In this document: positions 8,347 to 16,418 of the stretch, one piece after another
Layout of the letters: each line of letters opens with the position of its first letter
Numbering within the stretch: position 1 is the first letter of the stretch
Assembly (NCBI GenBank): GCA_902363835.1
Contig: CABJBM010000005.1
Span: 62,001 to 126,000, forward strand
Direction: 5' to 3'
Source: Lachnospiraceae bacterium
GTDB lineage: Bacteria > Bacillota > Clostridia > Lachnospirales > Lachnospiraceae
Length of the DNA: 64,000 nt
The notes under the pieces: model-generated
The model's input: only the letters and a program-made list of their open reading frames with translations
What the model was told of the DNA's origin: nothing
Databases searched by the model: none
Translations under genes and position numbers: made by a program

Positions 8347-9481
8347 ACAGAACATAAGGGGCGGCCTTCATATTTAAATGGTACATGTTATTGAATTTTT
8401 CAATGGCAGCTTTTTTTTGTTCCATAAGGGAGTGGGAATACACGTTAAGGGTGATGGACACGCTGGAATGGCCCAGCAGTTCGCTGATGGTCTTAACATC
8501 AACTCCCAGTTCCAGGGCCCGGGTGGCAAAGGTATGGCGGATGGCATGAAATTTCCTGTCCTGGACATGGGCTTCCTTTAATATTTTTTTATAAAGCTTT
8601 TGATAACAGCGGGGATCAAACGGCTCCTCCCCGTCAGAAAAAATATAATGGTCCGGATTTGCATGAGAAAGCCCCCTCTCCTCTGACATTTTTAACAAAA
8701 ATTCCGGAAGGGGTATTTTCCTTAAGGATTTCCGGCTTTTAGGAGCGCCCACCAGCAAAATTGTTTTGCCTTCCTCCTCTTCAAAGTCCTTTATTCTGGA
8801 TACTGTCCTTGTAATGGACAGGGTGCCGGTTTCCCCATCAATATCTCCCCATTTAAGAGAACACAATTCTCCAAGCCTGATGCCTGTATAAAAGCACAAA
8901 ATGATTCCTGCCGCCCGCTTATCTTTGGAATTTAAGGCCGTATGTTCTATAAGTCTTTGCTCTTTCAGGGAAAAGACCCTGACCTCCTTGTCTTCCGGTC
9001 TTGGGACTTTAACCTGTTCAATAATGGAAAAGCCGTCGGCCGAACCTTTCAGGATCTCCTTTAAGGCGATTTTAAAGATGGTAAGATTTTTTTTCTTGGA
9101 AGAATCCGCCAGTCCCGTAAGCTCCCTCATGGTTTTTACAAAGCAAAGAACGGATTCCTCCGTAATTTTCTGATTTTCATCCTGTTTAAAAAATGGGATG
9201 ACGTATTTATTCATACACCGGTAATAGCTTTCATAAGTGGAGGGCTTGACCCGGAGGGCGGCATCTTCCAGCCAGGTTTCAAACAGACTGCAGACATCCT
9301 TTGGGCTGGCAGAAGATTTCTCTTTGCCGGATTCCTGGATTTCCTGGTAGTTTTTCATTTTTTCTTTTACGCCTTTATAGGTTCTGGAATAGAAATACCG
9401 GTATTTCCCATCCTGCTTTAAGCTTCTCCCTTCCCATCGCCCGTCTTTTCGTTTGTAAATATTTTCTCCTCTTCGCGGCAT
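8345..9481 (-). CDS. Tyrosine-type site-specific recombinase (phage/ICE integrase family)
   Basis: This 378-residue integrase has three parts: an N-terminal arm-binding region (MPRRGENIYKRKDGRWEGR), a SAM-like core-binding domain (about 70-170) and a C-terminal catalytic domain. The catalytic residues look intact: R202 in TGIRLGE, H312 and R315 in HAIRHTF, H338 in LGHSS and the nucleophile Y348 in NVYSH. AAAGGAG precedes the ATG. No excisionase, relaxase, phage genes or obvious attachment-site repeat surround it, so it stands alone between core genes. It may be a domesticated recombinase or the last intact gene of a lost element. Confidence 0.93.
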   Translation of the reverse strand: MPRRGENIYKRKDGRWEGRSLKQDGKYRYFYSRTYKGVKEKMKNYQEIQESGKEKSSASPKDVCSLFETWLEDAALRVKPSTYESYYRCMNKYVIPFFKQDENQKITEESVLCFVKTMRELTGLADSSKKKNLTIFKIALKEILKGSADGFSIIEQVKVPRPEDKEVRVFSLKEQRLIEHTALNSKDKRAAGIILCFYTGIRLGELCSLKWGDIDGETGTLSITRTVSRIKDFEEEEGKTILLVGAPKSRKSLRKIPLPEFLLKMSEERGLSHANPDHYIFSDGEEPFDPRCYQKLYKKILKEAHVQDRKFHAIRHTFATRALELGVDVKTISELLGHSSVSITLNVYSHSLMEQKKAAIEKFNNMYHLNMKAAPYVL

Positions 9482-9573
9482 TGTAAAATACTCCTTTGCT
9501 TATCATGTATTCATTATATGATGTTTCCAATGATGACAAATAATCCAAATATTACCAAAAACAGCTGTAGGAT

Positions 9574-9645
9574 TCCGGCAAAATGGCCGGACTGATACAG
9601 AAATTCTTAAGTTAGGTTGACATTTCCCTTTCCATCGGATACACT
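9574..9645 (+). promoter_or_regulatory. mgtA promoter with upstream inverted repeat
   Basis: TTGACA (9617-9622) and TACACT (9640-9645) are 17 bases apart, giving a predicted transcript start near 9652. Upstream at 9574-9591 lies a perfect inverted repeat, TCCGGC and GCCGGA around six bases. It could be an operator or part of an integrase site. The transcript would carry a leader of roughly 245 bases before mgtA. Confidence 0.65.
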
Positions 9646-9683
9646 GTTTGTGTGAACTAAATTAATGTAAAGGAAGTGAAACA

Positions 9684-9806
9684 ATGGAAGGCAGCCCTCG
9701 AAGTCCCATATGCGACTTCAAACCCCAGTATGAAAATATAAACCAATATACAGGCGCTTTAGCGGGCTATTGTCCATTGTTTGTCAATACAAATGGGCTT
9801 TCTTAG
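9684..9806 (+). CDS. 40-residue leader ORF upstream of mgtA
   Basis: A 40-codon ORF begins MEGSPRSPICDFKPQYE and ends NTNGLS. It has a good AAAGGAAG ribosome site ten bases ahead. It is not hydrophobic, so a small membrane protein is unlikely. Its start, Met-Glu followed by prolines at 5, 8 and 14, recalls E. coli MgtL (MEPDPTPLP), where ribosomes destabilise on acidic/proline codons when magnesium is low. It ends 14 bases before an intrinsic terminator hairpin that lies in front of mgtA. A role as a regulatory leader peptide is an inference from this layout. Confidence 0.6.
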   Translation: MEGSPRSPICDFKPQYENINQYTGALAGYCPLFVNTNGLS

Positions 9807-9820
9807 CCTGTGCTTTTAAC

Positions 9821-9845
9821 GCCGTCTATTGGGACGGCTTTTTTT
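9821..9845 (+). terminator. Leader terminator (attenuator) before mgtA
   Basis: GCCGTC and GACGGC form a perfect six-pair stem around TATTGG, followed directly by seven T. It lies after the leader ORF and 54 bases before the mgtA start, so transcription must read through it. The leader segment GTCCCA (9703-9708), which contains the Pro8 codon, can pair with TGGGAC (9830-9835) of this hairpin, a possible anti-terminator. That pairing is proposed by eye. Confidence 0.75.
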
Positions 9846-9898
9846 ATTGCTATTTATATCTTCATTGGGGAATCCTATAAAAGAAAGGAATGATTCCA

Positions 9899-12544
9899 AT
9901 GAAATTCATGAAAAACAAAACAATTGGCACACAGATTCAGAAAAACAGACAAGACACTGAAAAAAGGCTGAGAGCCTATGCATTTCTTGAAGAAGAAAAG
10001 CTCTTATCCTCCCTTTCTGTATCAAAGACCGGCCTTACCGGTGAAGAAGCCCTGGAGCGGCAGGATGAATTCGGGGCAAATGTGATTACCGCAGGAAATA
10101 AAAATACCACGCTTCACAGGCTGAGAGAGGCGGTCATCAATCCCTTTAACATCATTTTGCTGATCATTGCTGCTGTTAATTATTTCACAGATGTCATTGC
10201 ATCTTCAAGACCTGATTACTTTACCGTTTCCATCATTATTTTCCTGGTGCTGGTCTCAAGCCTGGTAGCCTTTGTCCAGAGCCAGCGCTCCAACGCCGCT
10301 GCGGAAAAGCTTTCCGAGATGATTTCCAACAAGGCGGACGTATGGAGGGACGGGGATTTGACTGAGATTCCCATGGATGAGGTGGTTCCGGGAGATATTG
10401 TCAAGCTTTCCGCAGGGCATATGCTTCCGGCAGATGTGCGTTTCCTGACCACCAAAGATACTTTTTTGGCACAGGCGGCTTTAACCGGTGAGTCTGCTCC
10501 GGTGGAGAAATTCTCTGATGGGAACAATCAGCCCGATGACGCTTTGACGGATCTGCAGAATATTGGCTTTATGGGATCCAACGTCATAAGCGGAAGTGCC
10601 ACTGCAGTGGTACTTGCAACCGGAAACAACACTTATTTCGGCTCAATGGCCCAATCCTTATCAGGAGACAGGGCAAAGACCAGTTTTGAGCGGGGAGTGG
10701 ATTCTGTCAGCCGGCTTCTGGTGAGAATGATGCTTGTCATGATCCCTGTGGTATTTTTGATCAACGGAATTGCAAAAGGAGACTGGTCGGCAGCACTTCT
10801 TTTTTCCATCAGCATTGCCGTAGGACTTACGCCGGAAATGCTGCCAATGATCATGACTTCAACCCTTGCAAAGGGAGCTGTTTCCATGTCCAGACACAAG
10901 GTGATTGTCCGTACCCTTGGGGCAATACAGACCTTTGGGGAAATGGATGTGCTCTGCACCGACAAGACAGGAACCCTGACCGAAGACAAAGTGGTCCTGG
11001 AAAAATACATGGACTTAAATGGGGCTGAGGATACCAGGATTCTGCGCCATGCTTACTTAAACAGCCATTTCCAGACCGGCCTTAAAAATCTCATTGACTT
11101 AGCGATCATCAACCGCGCGGAGCAAAGAGAGCTGGAATCTGTTTTAAGCTCTTATACCCGCATCGATGAGATTCCTTTTGATTTCACCCGGCGCAGGATG
11201 AGCGTGGTTTTGGCAGACCATACAGGAAAGCTGCAGCTTATCACAAAGGGAGCGGTGGAAGAGATCCTGGAAATTTCCTCCTTTGTGGAGATTGACGGGA
11301 AAGTCCTGCCAATGGATGAGGAGACTAGGCGCATTGCCATGGCAACTTATGAAAAGTACAATGACGACGGCCTGCGCATGATCGCTGTTGCCCAGAAAAA
11401 CGAAGTGCCCGGGGTAGGGGTATTCAGCGTGAACGATGAGCGGGACATGGTTTTAATCGGCTTTGTAGGATTTCTTGACCCGCCAAAGGAAAGCGCAGGT
11501 GCAGCTATTGCAGCCCTTCGTGAACATGGGGTGAGAACCGTGGTCCTCACCGGAGACAGCGAGGGCGTGGCAGCAAAGGTGTGCAGCAAGGTGGGCGTGG
11601 ATGCGTCAACCATGCTGACCGGCCGGGAAGTGGAACAGATGGATGAAAAGGAGCTTTTAAGTGCAGTGGCCACCTGCAATCTGTTTGCCAAATTATCCCC
11701 GGCCCAGAAGGAACGGGTGGTAAAAGCCTTCCAGAGCGCAGGCCATACGGTAGGTTACATGGGAGACGGCATCAACGATGCGCCGCCCCTGCACCAGGCT
11801 GATGTTGGGATCTCTATTGACAGCGCCGTTGACATTGCAAAGGAAACCGCCGACATCATTCTGTTAGAAAAGGATTTGATGGTTTTGGAGGAAGGGGTCA
11901 TAGAAGGACGCCGCACCTTTGGAAATATTATCAAATACATTAAGATGGCGGCAAGCGGAAACTTCGGAAACATGATTTCCGTCATTGTTTCCAGCGTGTT
12001 CCTTCCATTCCTGCCCATGCTTCCGGTGCAGATACTGACCCAGAACCTGCTGTGCGATTTTTCCCAGATGGGCATTCCCTTTGATGATGTGGATAAGGAA
12101 TACTTAAAAAAGCCTCATAAATGGGAAACAAAGTCCATCAAAACCTTTATGGCCTTCTTTGGCCCGCTCAGCTCTGTTTTTGATATTTTATGCTTTGCTG
12201 TTATGTGGTGGGCAATCGGCGCCAACCGGCAGGAACTGTCCCCATTGTTCCAATGCGGCTGGTTTGTATTCGGAACCCTGTCCCAGGTGCTGGTCATCCA
12301 CATGATCCGTACCGAGAAGCTGCCATTTGTACAAAGCAGGTCCTCCATGCCTCTGTTTTTATCCACATTCATCGTTGCGGTCATTGCACTGGTCATTGGA
12401 TTTACCAATCTTTCCGTTGGCTTTGACATGCGCAGCCTGCCGGTGGAGTTTGTGCCCTGGCTGGCCCTGATCCTGGTGGGGTATCTTGCAGGCGTTCAGC
12501 TTCTTAAAGCAGAGTATAAGCGCCGTTATAATGAATGGATGTAA
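9899..12544 (+). CDS. mgtA: Magnesium-importing P-type ATPase
   Basis: This 881-residue P3B-type ATPase imports Mg2+ across the membrane. Visible in order are a cytoplasmic N-terminus, helices 1-2 (about residues 75-125), the actuator loop with LTGES, the phosphorylation site CTDKTGTLTED with Asp355, the KGAVEEIL nucleotide-domain motif, TGDSEGVA, the hinge GDGINDAPPLHQADVGIS and C-terminal helices. Length matches E. coli MgtA (898). The start at 9899 has AAGGA nine bases ahead; the ATG three codons earlier is too close to that site. A leader ORF and terminator upstream point to attenuation control, plausibly by magnesium. Confidence 0.93.
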   Translation: MKFMKNKTIGTQIQKNRQDTEKRLRAYAFLEEEKLLSSLSVSKTGLTGEEALERQDEFGANVITAGNKNTTLHRLREAVINPFNIILLIIAAVNYFTDVIASSRPDYFTVSIIIFLVLVSSLVAFVQSQRSNAAAEKLSEMISNKADVWRDGDLTEIPMDEVVPGDIVKLSAGHMLPADVRFLTTKDTFLAQAALTGESAPVEKFSDGNNQPDDALTDLQNIGFMGSNVISGSATAVVLATGNNTYFGSMAQSLSGDRAKTSFERGVDSVSRLLVRMMLVMIPVVFLINGIAKGDWSAALLFSISIAVGLTPEMLPMIMTSTLAKGAVSMSRHKVIVRTLGAIQTFGEMDVLCTDKTGTLTEDKVVLEKYMDLNGAEDTRILRHAYLNSHFQTGLKNLIDLAIINRAEQRELESVLSSYTRIDEIPFDFTRRRMSVVLADHTGKLQLITKGAVEEILEISSFVEIDGKVLPMDEETRRIAMATYEKYNDDGLRMIAVAQKNEVPGVGVFSVNDERDMVLIGFVGFLDPPKESAGAAIAALREHGVRTVVLTGDSEGVAAKVCSKVGVDASTMLTGREVEQMDEKELLSAVATCNLFAKLSPAQKERVVKAFQSAGHTVGYMGDGINDAPPLHQADVGISIDSAVDIAKETADIILLEKDLMVLEEGVIEGRRTFGNIIKYIKMAASGNFGNMISVIVSSVFLPFLPMLPVQILTQNLLCDFSQMGIPFDDVDKEYLKKPHKWETKSIKTFMAFFGPLSSVFDILCFAVMWWAIGANRQELSPLFQCGWFVFGTLSQVLVIHMIRTEKLPFVQSRSSMPLFLSTFIVAVIALVIGFTNLSVGFDMRSLPVEFVPWLALILVGYLAGVQLLKAEYKRRYNEWM

Positions 12545-12567
12545 TATGAAAAAAGTACTTTATAAAG

Positions 12568-12601
12568 CAGCCCGGCTTTGATTTCAGCCGGGCTGTTTTT
12601 T
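12568..12601 (+). terminator. Intrinsic terminator of mgtA
   Basis: CAGCCCGGCT and AGCCGGGCTG form a ten-pair stem followed by six T, 24 bases after the mgtA stop codon. Confidence 0.9.
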
Positions 12602-12712
12602 ATCCCTTTATAAACCGGACCGCTGCTCTTGAAAAAAAGCATTAAAGTGGATTCCTTATTATTCCCGGGCGAACCGAAGGCCAGGAGAAATGGCCGTATG
12701 GGTACGGATGAA

Positions 12713-12757
12713 GGAGGCCGGCTGACCAACAAGGTCAGCCGGCCTCCCGGTTTTCTT
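12713..12757 (+). terminator. Strong intrinsic terminator with no plus-strand gene before it
   Basis: GGAGGCCGGCTGACC and its exact reverse complement form a 15-pair stem around AACAA. The tract CGGTTTTCTTTTTT follows on the plus strand only. mgtA already ends at its own terminator at 12601, and no ORF lies in between. The interval 12602-12712 could therefore hold a short non-coding RNA, or this is a second terminator for mgtA read-through. On the minus strand it follows the MntR-like gene but without a T-run. Confidence 0.75.
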
Positions 12758-12768
12758 TTTTATGCTTT

Positions 12769-13089
12769 TTAATGGATATTTACATGAGCCTTAATCGCTG
12801 CAAAACTTTCCGCGCTTATTACATGCTCAATCCGGCAGGCATCCTCCAATGCGGTTTTAGGGGCCACCCCCAGGGCCATCAGCCACTCCGAAAGCAAGGT
12901 GTGGCGTTCGTAAATCCTTTCTGCGATTTCCAGCCCTTTTTCCTGCAAAGTGATGTGACCGTTTTCGTCGATGCCGATGTATCCGTTTTCCCGGAGGTTT
13001 TTCATTGCCACGCTGACACTTGGTTTGGAAAAATCCAATTCTTCCGCAATATCGATGGAACGCACATAGCCGTTGCGGTTCTTAAGCAT
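12769..13089 (-). CDS. DtxR/MntR-family metal-dependent regulator (start unclear)
   Basis: The winged-helix segment YVRSIDIAEELDFSKPSVSVAMKNL and the metal-binding/dimerisation segment ERHTLLSEWLMALGV..ALEDACRIEHVIS identify a short MntR-type repressor without the C-terminal FeoA/SH3 domain. The only in-frame ATG gives 106 residues and removes half of helix 1. The frame upstream still reads TKIQESAENYLETILM (to about 13134), which is the normal N-terminus, yet no ATG, GTG or TTG precedes it in that frame. An ATG with a GAGG-like site lies two bases out of frame at 13139. A small frameshift at the start, or a non-standard start codon, is likely. The target is unknown; manganese or magnesium transport would fit. 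Confidence 0.75.
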   Translation of the reverse strand: MLKNRNGYVRSIDIAEELDFSKPSVSVAMKNLRENGYIGIDENGHITLQEKGLEIAERIYERHTLLSEWLMALGVAPKTALEDACRIEHVISAESFAAIKAHVNIH

Positions 13090-13247
13090 CAGGATTGTTT
13101 CCAGATAATTTTCGGCAGATTCCTGTATCTTCGTATCATCACCCTCTTTCCTGCTTTCATTAGGATATTCTTTTATTTTAACACGGACCGGTATGATTTT
13201 TCAAGATGACTTTTTCTTTATATTATTTTAGTAACTCTTTTTATGCC

Positions 13248-13308
13248 GGTTACAGCAAATTTTTGTAACCATTTTTGTGTTGAAATTTGTCGGAATCTTT
13301 ATTATAAT
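13248..13308 (+). promoter_or_regulatory. Promoter of the V4R-GGDEF pair with inverted repeats upstream
   Basis: TTGAAA (13280-13285) and TATAAT (13303-13308) are 17 bases apart. Just upstream, GGTTAC (13248-13253) and GTAACC (13265-13270) form an inverted repeat, and another GTAAC sits at 13231-13235. The leader of roughly 190 bases to the first gene shows no recognised structure. Confidence 0.65.
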
Positions 13309-13505
13309 ATATTATGGTTTACTTTAATCATTTGGCAAATGCCCCATATTGCTTAAAATGTATCCCTCATAATCGGGTAGTTAAATGAAAAAACAGCTGA
13401 AAGTTAGTAATATTCAGGCAAAGTATGCTTAAATTATGAATGTACAAGTAACTGGCCCAATTGAAAGGGATCAGGTTGTGCAGGCAAAGATACAGGAGGA
13501 GGCAT

Positions 13506-14051
13506 ATGATCAATATTTTTCATGCAGAAGAAGAGAAGGATTTTTCATGGAACACAATAGGGAATATTGCGGAGGGGAGGAAAAAACTGGGAAAAGATAT
13601 GCCAGTCATGATGTACCGGCTGTTTCAGTACTCCTTGAGAAGTGAACTGTTACGGAGACTTGGGGATGAAGAGGCAAAAGACGTTTTCCGGAAAGCGGGA
13701 GAGCTTTCGGGAAGAGAGTTTGCCATAAACATGCTGGATATAACCCTTCCGCTGAATGATTTCCTTGCTTCTTTGCAAAAAAGCCTGGAGGTACATAAAA
13801 TAGGCATTTTAAGAATTGAAAAGTTCGATCCCAATACCGGAGAGGTGGTCCTGACTGTTGAGGAAGATCTGGATTGTTCCGGACTCCCTGTAACAGGAGA
13901 TTATGTCTGCAATTATGATGAAGGATTCCTTGCCGGAGTATTAAAGGAGTATACGGGAGAGGAATATGTGGTAAAAGAAGTTGATTGCTGGGCCAGCGGT
14001 TCACGTGTATGCAGATTTGAGGCCAGGATCCATCATCAGATGAAGGTGTAG
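13506..14051 (+). CDS. V4R-domain protein (small-molecule sensor)
   Basis: This 181-residue protein carries a V4R (4-vinyl reductase) domain, a ligand-binding fold used in sensors and tetrapyrrole-related proteins. The C-terminal signature VKEVDCWASGSRVCRFEARI, with two cysteines ten residues apart, is characteristic. The start at 13506 follows AGGAGGAGG; an earlier in-frame start lacks such a site. It lies three bases before a GGDEF protein gene, so it probably supplies the sensory input for that cyclase as a separate subunit. The ligand is unknown. Confidence 0.8.
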   Translation: MINIFHAEEEKDFSWNTIGNIAEGRKKLGKDMPVMMYRLFQYSLRSELLRRLGDEEAKDVFRKAGELSGREFAINMLDITLPLNDFLASLQKSLEVHKIGILRIEKFDPNTGEVVLTVEEDLDCSGLPVTGDYVCNYDEGFLAGVLKEYTGEEYVVKEVDCWASGSRVCRFEARIHHQMKV

Positions 14052-14054
14052 TGA

Positions 14055-15287
14055 ATGACAGAGAAAGATGCTTCTGTTCTTTTGGAGCAGATCCGTAATA
14101 TTATTTTAAACAAACCGGTTTTTGGGGAACTGGAAGATAGGTCCCAGGTGTTTTCAGACCTGGAGCAGGCAGTTTCCTACCTTTCTCATTGTCTCAGGGA
14201 ATCCAACGAGTTTATTAAGAATCTGGCGGAAGGAAATTTAGACGTTCCCTTGCCTTCCCGCCATAATTTTCAGGCAGGGGAATTAAAACAACTTCATGCC
14301 GCCTTAAAGCATCTGACCTGGCAGACAGCTCAGGTGATTAAGGGAGATTACAGGCAGCGGGTGAACTTTATGGGAGATTTTTCCCGGGCGTTTAATGAAA
14401 TGGTGGTCCAGCTGGAAATAAGGGAAAATGAGCTGAAAGGCCAGGCGGAAAAAAACAAAAGGTTTAATTCGCTGTTGGTATCCATTATGGACAGCTTAAA
14501 AGAATGGGTCATTGTCATAGAAGAAGAGAGCGGTACAATACTATATACCAATGAATCCGCCAGAAAACAGTTTTATGATCCTGGAACAGGACTGTTTGCC
14601 TGCATGGTAGAAGATTGCCCCTTAATGGCCTGTTTAAAGTCCCATACAAACCTGGAACAGGAACTGCGGTATGAATTCAAATGCTTCCGCAACAGGACCT
14701 TTCAGGTGAAATCCTATTCCCTGCTTTGGGGAGAGAAGAGGGCGGCGGTCCATCTCATTACAGACGTCACCTATCAGAGAGAAAATGAAGCCTTCTTAGA
14801 AGTCATGGCTTATAAGGATGAGCTAACCGGACTGGATAACCGGCGCAGCGCTCTGCGCACCATTGATTCCCATATCCAGAAAGGCATTCCCTTTACCCTT
14901 TGCATGGTCGATATGGATGGGCTTAAGAAAATCAACGACCGGTTCGGCCATTTGTACGGAGATGAATACATAAGGTTTGTTGCAAAGGCGCTGAAAGAAT
15001 CTGTCCGGGATATTGATTTTACATGCCGGTTCGGAGGCGATGAGTTTGTGGTCCTGTTCCGGGACAGCGAAGAGCAGGCAGCAGAGGAGATAATGGAGCT
15101 TGTAGATAAAAAGCTGTCAGCCGGCGGGAAGATTTACCCAATGTCCATCAGCTATGGAGTGGTTTATGTTGCAAAGGGGATGGGCCTGTCGCCGGAGACC
15201 GCTTTAAACGTGGCGGATGAAAGGATGTACCGCTTTAAAAGGCAGCGCAAACACAAAAATGACGGGTCAGAGATTGAAGGAATTTAG
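14055..15287 (+). CDS. Cytoplasmic diguanylate cyclase with PAS-like region
   Basis: This 410-residue protein has no membrane helix. The N-terminal 125 residues look helical and HAMP/linker-like. A PAS-like segment follows (about 130-245, with NSLLVSIMDSLKEWVIVIEE and ILYTNESA), then a GGDEF domain. GGDEF is at 327-331 and the inhibitory RDID site lies five residues before it, so it should be an active, feedback-inhibited cyclic di-GMP synthase. It contains a cysteine-bearing stretch (FACMVEDCPLMACLKS) that could bind a metal or cofactor. It is coupled to the V4R gene and likely forms a two-protein sensor with it. Confidence 0.87.
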   Translation: MTEKDASVLLEQIRNIILNKPVFGELEDRSQVFSDLEQAVSYLSHCLRESNEFIKNLAEGNLDVPLPSRHNFQAGELKQLHAALKHLTWQTAQVIKGDYRQRVNFMGDFSRAFNEMVVQLEIRENELKGQAEKNKRFNSLLVSIMDSLKEWVIVIEEESGTILYTNESARKQFYDPGTGLFACMVEDCPLMACLKSHTNLEQELRYEFKCFRNRTFQVKSYSLLWGEKRAAVHLITDVTYQRENEAFLEVMAYKDELTGLDNRRSALRTIDSHIQKGIPFTLCMVDMDGLKKINDRFGHLYGDEYIRFVAKALKESVRDIDFTCRFGGDEFVVLFRDSEEQAAEEIMELVDKKLSAGGKIYPMSISYGVVYVAKGMGLSPETALNVADERMYRFKRQRKHKNDGSEIEGI

Positions 15288-15302
15288 GAAGCTCAACTTT
15301 TC

Positions 15303-15331
15303 TTGTATTTTTTATGATTTTACATTATAAT
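15303..15331 (+). promoter_or_regulatory. Promoter of the methyltransferase pair
   Basis: TTGTAT (15303-15308) and TATAAT (15326-15331) are 17 bases apart, about 38 bases before the first methyltransferase start. The two methyltransferase genes therefore have their own promoter. Confidence 0.65.
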
Positions 15332-15368
15332 GGTAGGCAGGCTAAAATGAAATGGGAGCAAGAAAAGA

Positions 15369-16418
15369 ATGAGATTTATTGGGAGCAAGACATTGCTGCT
15401 GGACCAGATCAAGCAAGTGATTGATGAAAAGGCGCCGGGAGCGGAAAGCTTTTGTGATATATTTTCTGGAACCGCTGCGGTTGCCAGATATTTTAAACAG
15501 TGGTACCAGGTCTGTTCCAATGACCTGCTGTACTTTTCTTATGTGCTGCAAAGGGCTACCGTTGAGAATGACGCCATGCCGGAATTTGCCCGGCTGCAGG
15601 AAGAAACCGGAATCAAGGATCCGGTGGATTTTTTTAACGGCAGAGAGAAGAATGATTTGGAAGAGCTGCCGGGGGAGCGCCGGTTTTTTCAGAATACCTA
15701 TGCTCCCCTGGGCGGCCGCATGTACTTAAATGATGAAAATGCCCTGCGCATTGACTATGCCAGGTGTACGGTGGAGGACTGGAAGGCTGCCGGGCTTTTA
15801 AATGAGGATGAATATTATTACCTGGTTGCCTGCATTGTGGAGGGAATTCCCTTTGTTTCCAATACCTCAGGGACCTACGGCGCGTTTCACAAAACCTGGG
15901 AGAGGCGCAGCTACAAACGGTATGAACTGTACCGCCTTCCTGTGACACACAATGGAAAACAGAACCAATGCTTCAATGAAAACGGTGCGGAGCTTTTGAC
16001 ACGGATACAGGGGGACATCCTGTACATTGACCCTCCCTATAATGCCCGCCAGTATCTTTCCAATTACCATGTCCTTGAAACAGCCGCCAGATATGATTAT
16101 CCGGAGGTGCGTGGAGTTACGGGGCAAAGGCCAGAGGAAGGACAGAAATCAGAGTTCTGTATGAAGAATAAAGCGGTTCCGGCCTTTGAAAAGCTTCTTG
16201 AGAATGCGCGTTTTAAACACATCATATTAAGCTACAGCACGGACGGACTTATGACGGTAGGTGAGATTGAGGAAGCCATGAAAAAGCACGGAAAGCCGGA
16301 AACCTTCCAGATCTATGAAATCCCTTACAGGAGATATAAGAGCCGGAAAGTGAAGGAGACAGAACGGCTTAGAGAGCTTTTGTTCTATATGGAAAAGCAG
16401 GTGCCGCCATGTACATAA
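15369..16418 (+). CDS. D12-class DNA adenine-N6 methyltransferase (first of a pair)
   Basis: This 349-residue protein transfers a methyl group from S-adenosylmethionine to adenine in DNA. Near the N-terminus are the substrate-site start MRFIGSKTLL and the cofactor motif CDIFSGTAAVA (residues 29-39). The catalytic motif IDPPYNARQY is near residue 220. The order (cofactor motif before DPPY) and size fit the alpha/D12 class. Its last ten bases overlap the next methyltransferase gene. No endonuclease ORF is adjacent. Two linked adenine methyltransferases commonly modify the two strands of an asymmetric site, but the site cannot be read from sequence. Confidence 0.85.
   Translation: MRFIGSKTLLLDQIKQVIDEKAPGAESFCDIFSGTAAVARYFKQWYQVCSNDLLYFSYVLQRATVENDAMPEFARLQEETGIKDPVDFFNGREKNDLEELPGERRFFQNTYAPLGGRMYLNDENALRIDYARCTVEDWKAAGLLNEDEYYYLVACIVEGIPFVSNTSGTYGAFHKTWERRSYKRYELYRLPVTHNGKQNQCFNENGAELLTRIQGDILYIDPPYNARQYLSNYHVLETAARYDYPEVRGVTGQRPEEGQKSEFCMKNKAVPAFEKLLENARFKHIILSYSTDGLMTVGEIEEAMKKHGKPETFQIYEIPYRRYKSRKVKETERLRELLFYMEKQVPPCT

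Noticed and set aside
9684..9845. mgtA leader as an M-box (ykoK) magnesium riboswitch
   Set aside because: The conserved M-box opening (GTTAGGTGAGGCTCC) and later core segments are not present; a translated leader plus terminator fits better.
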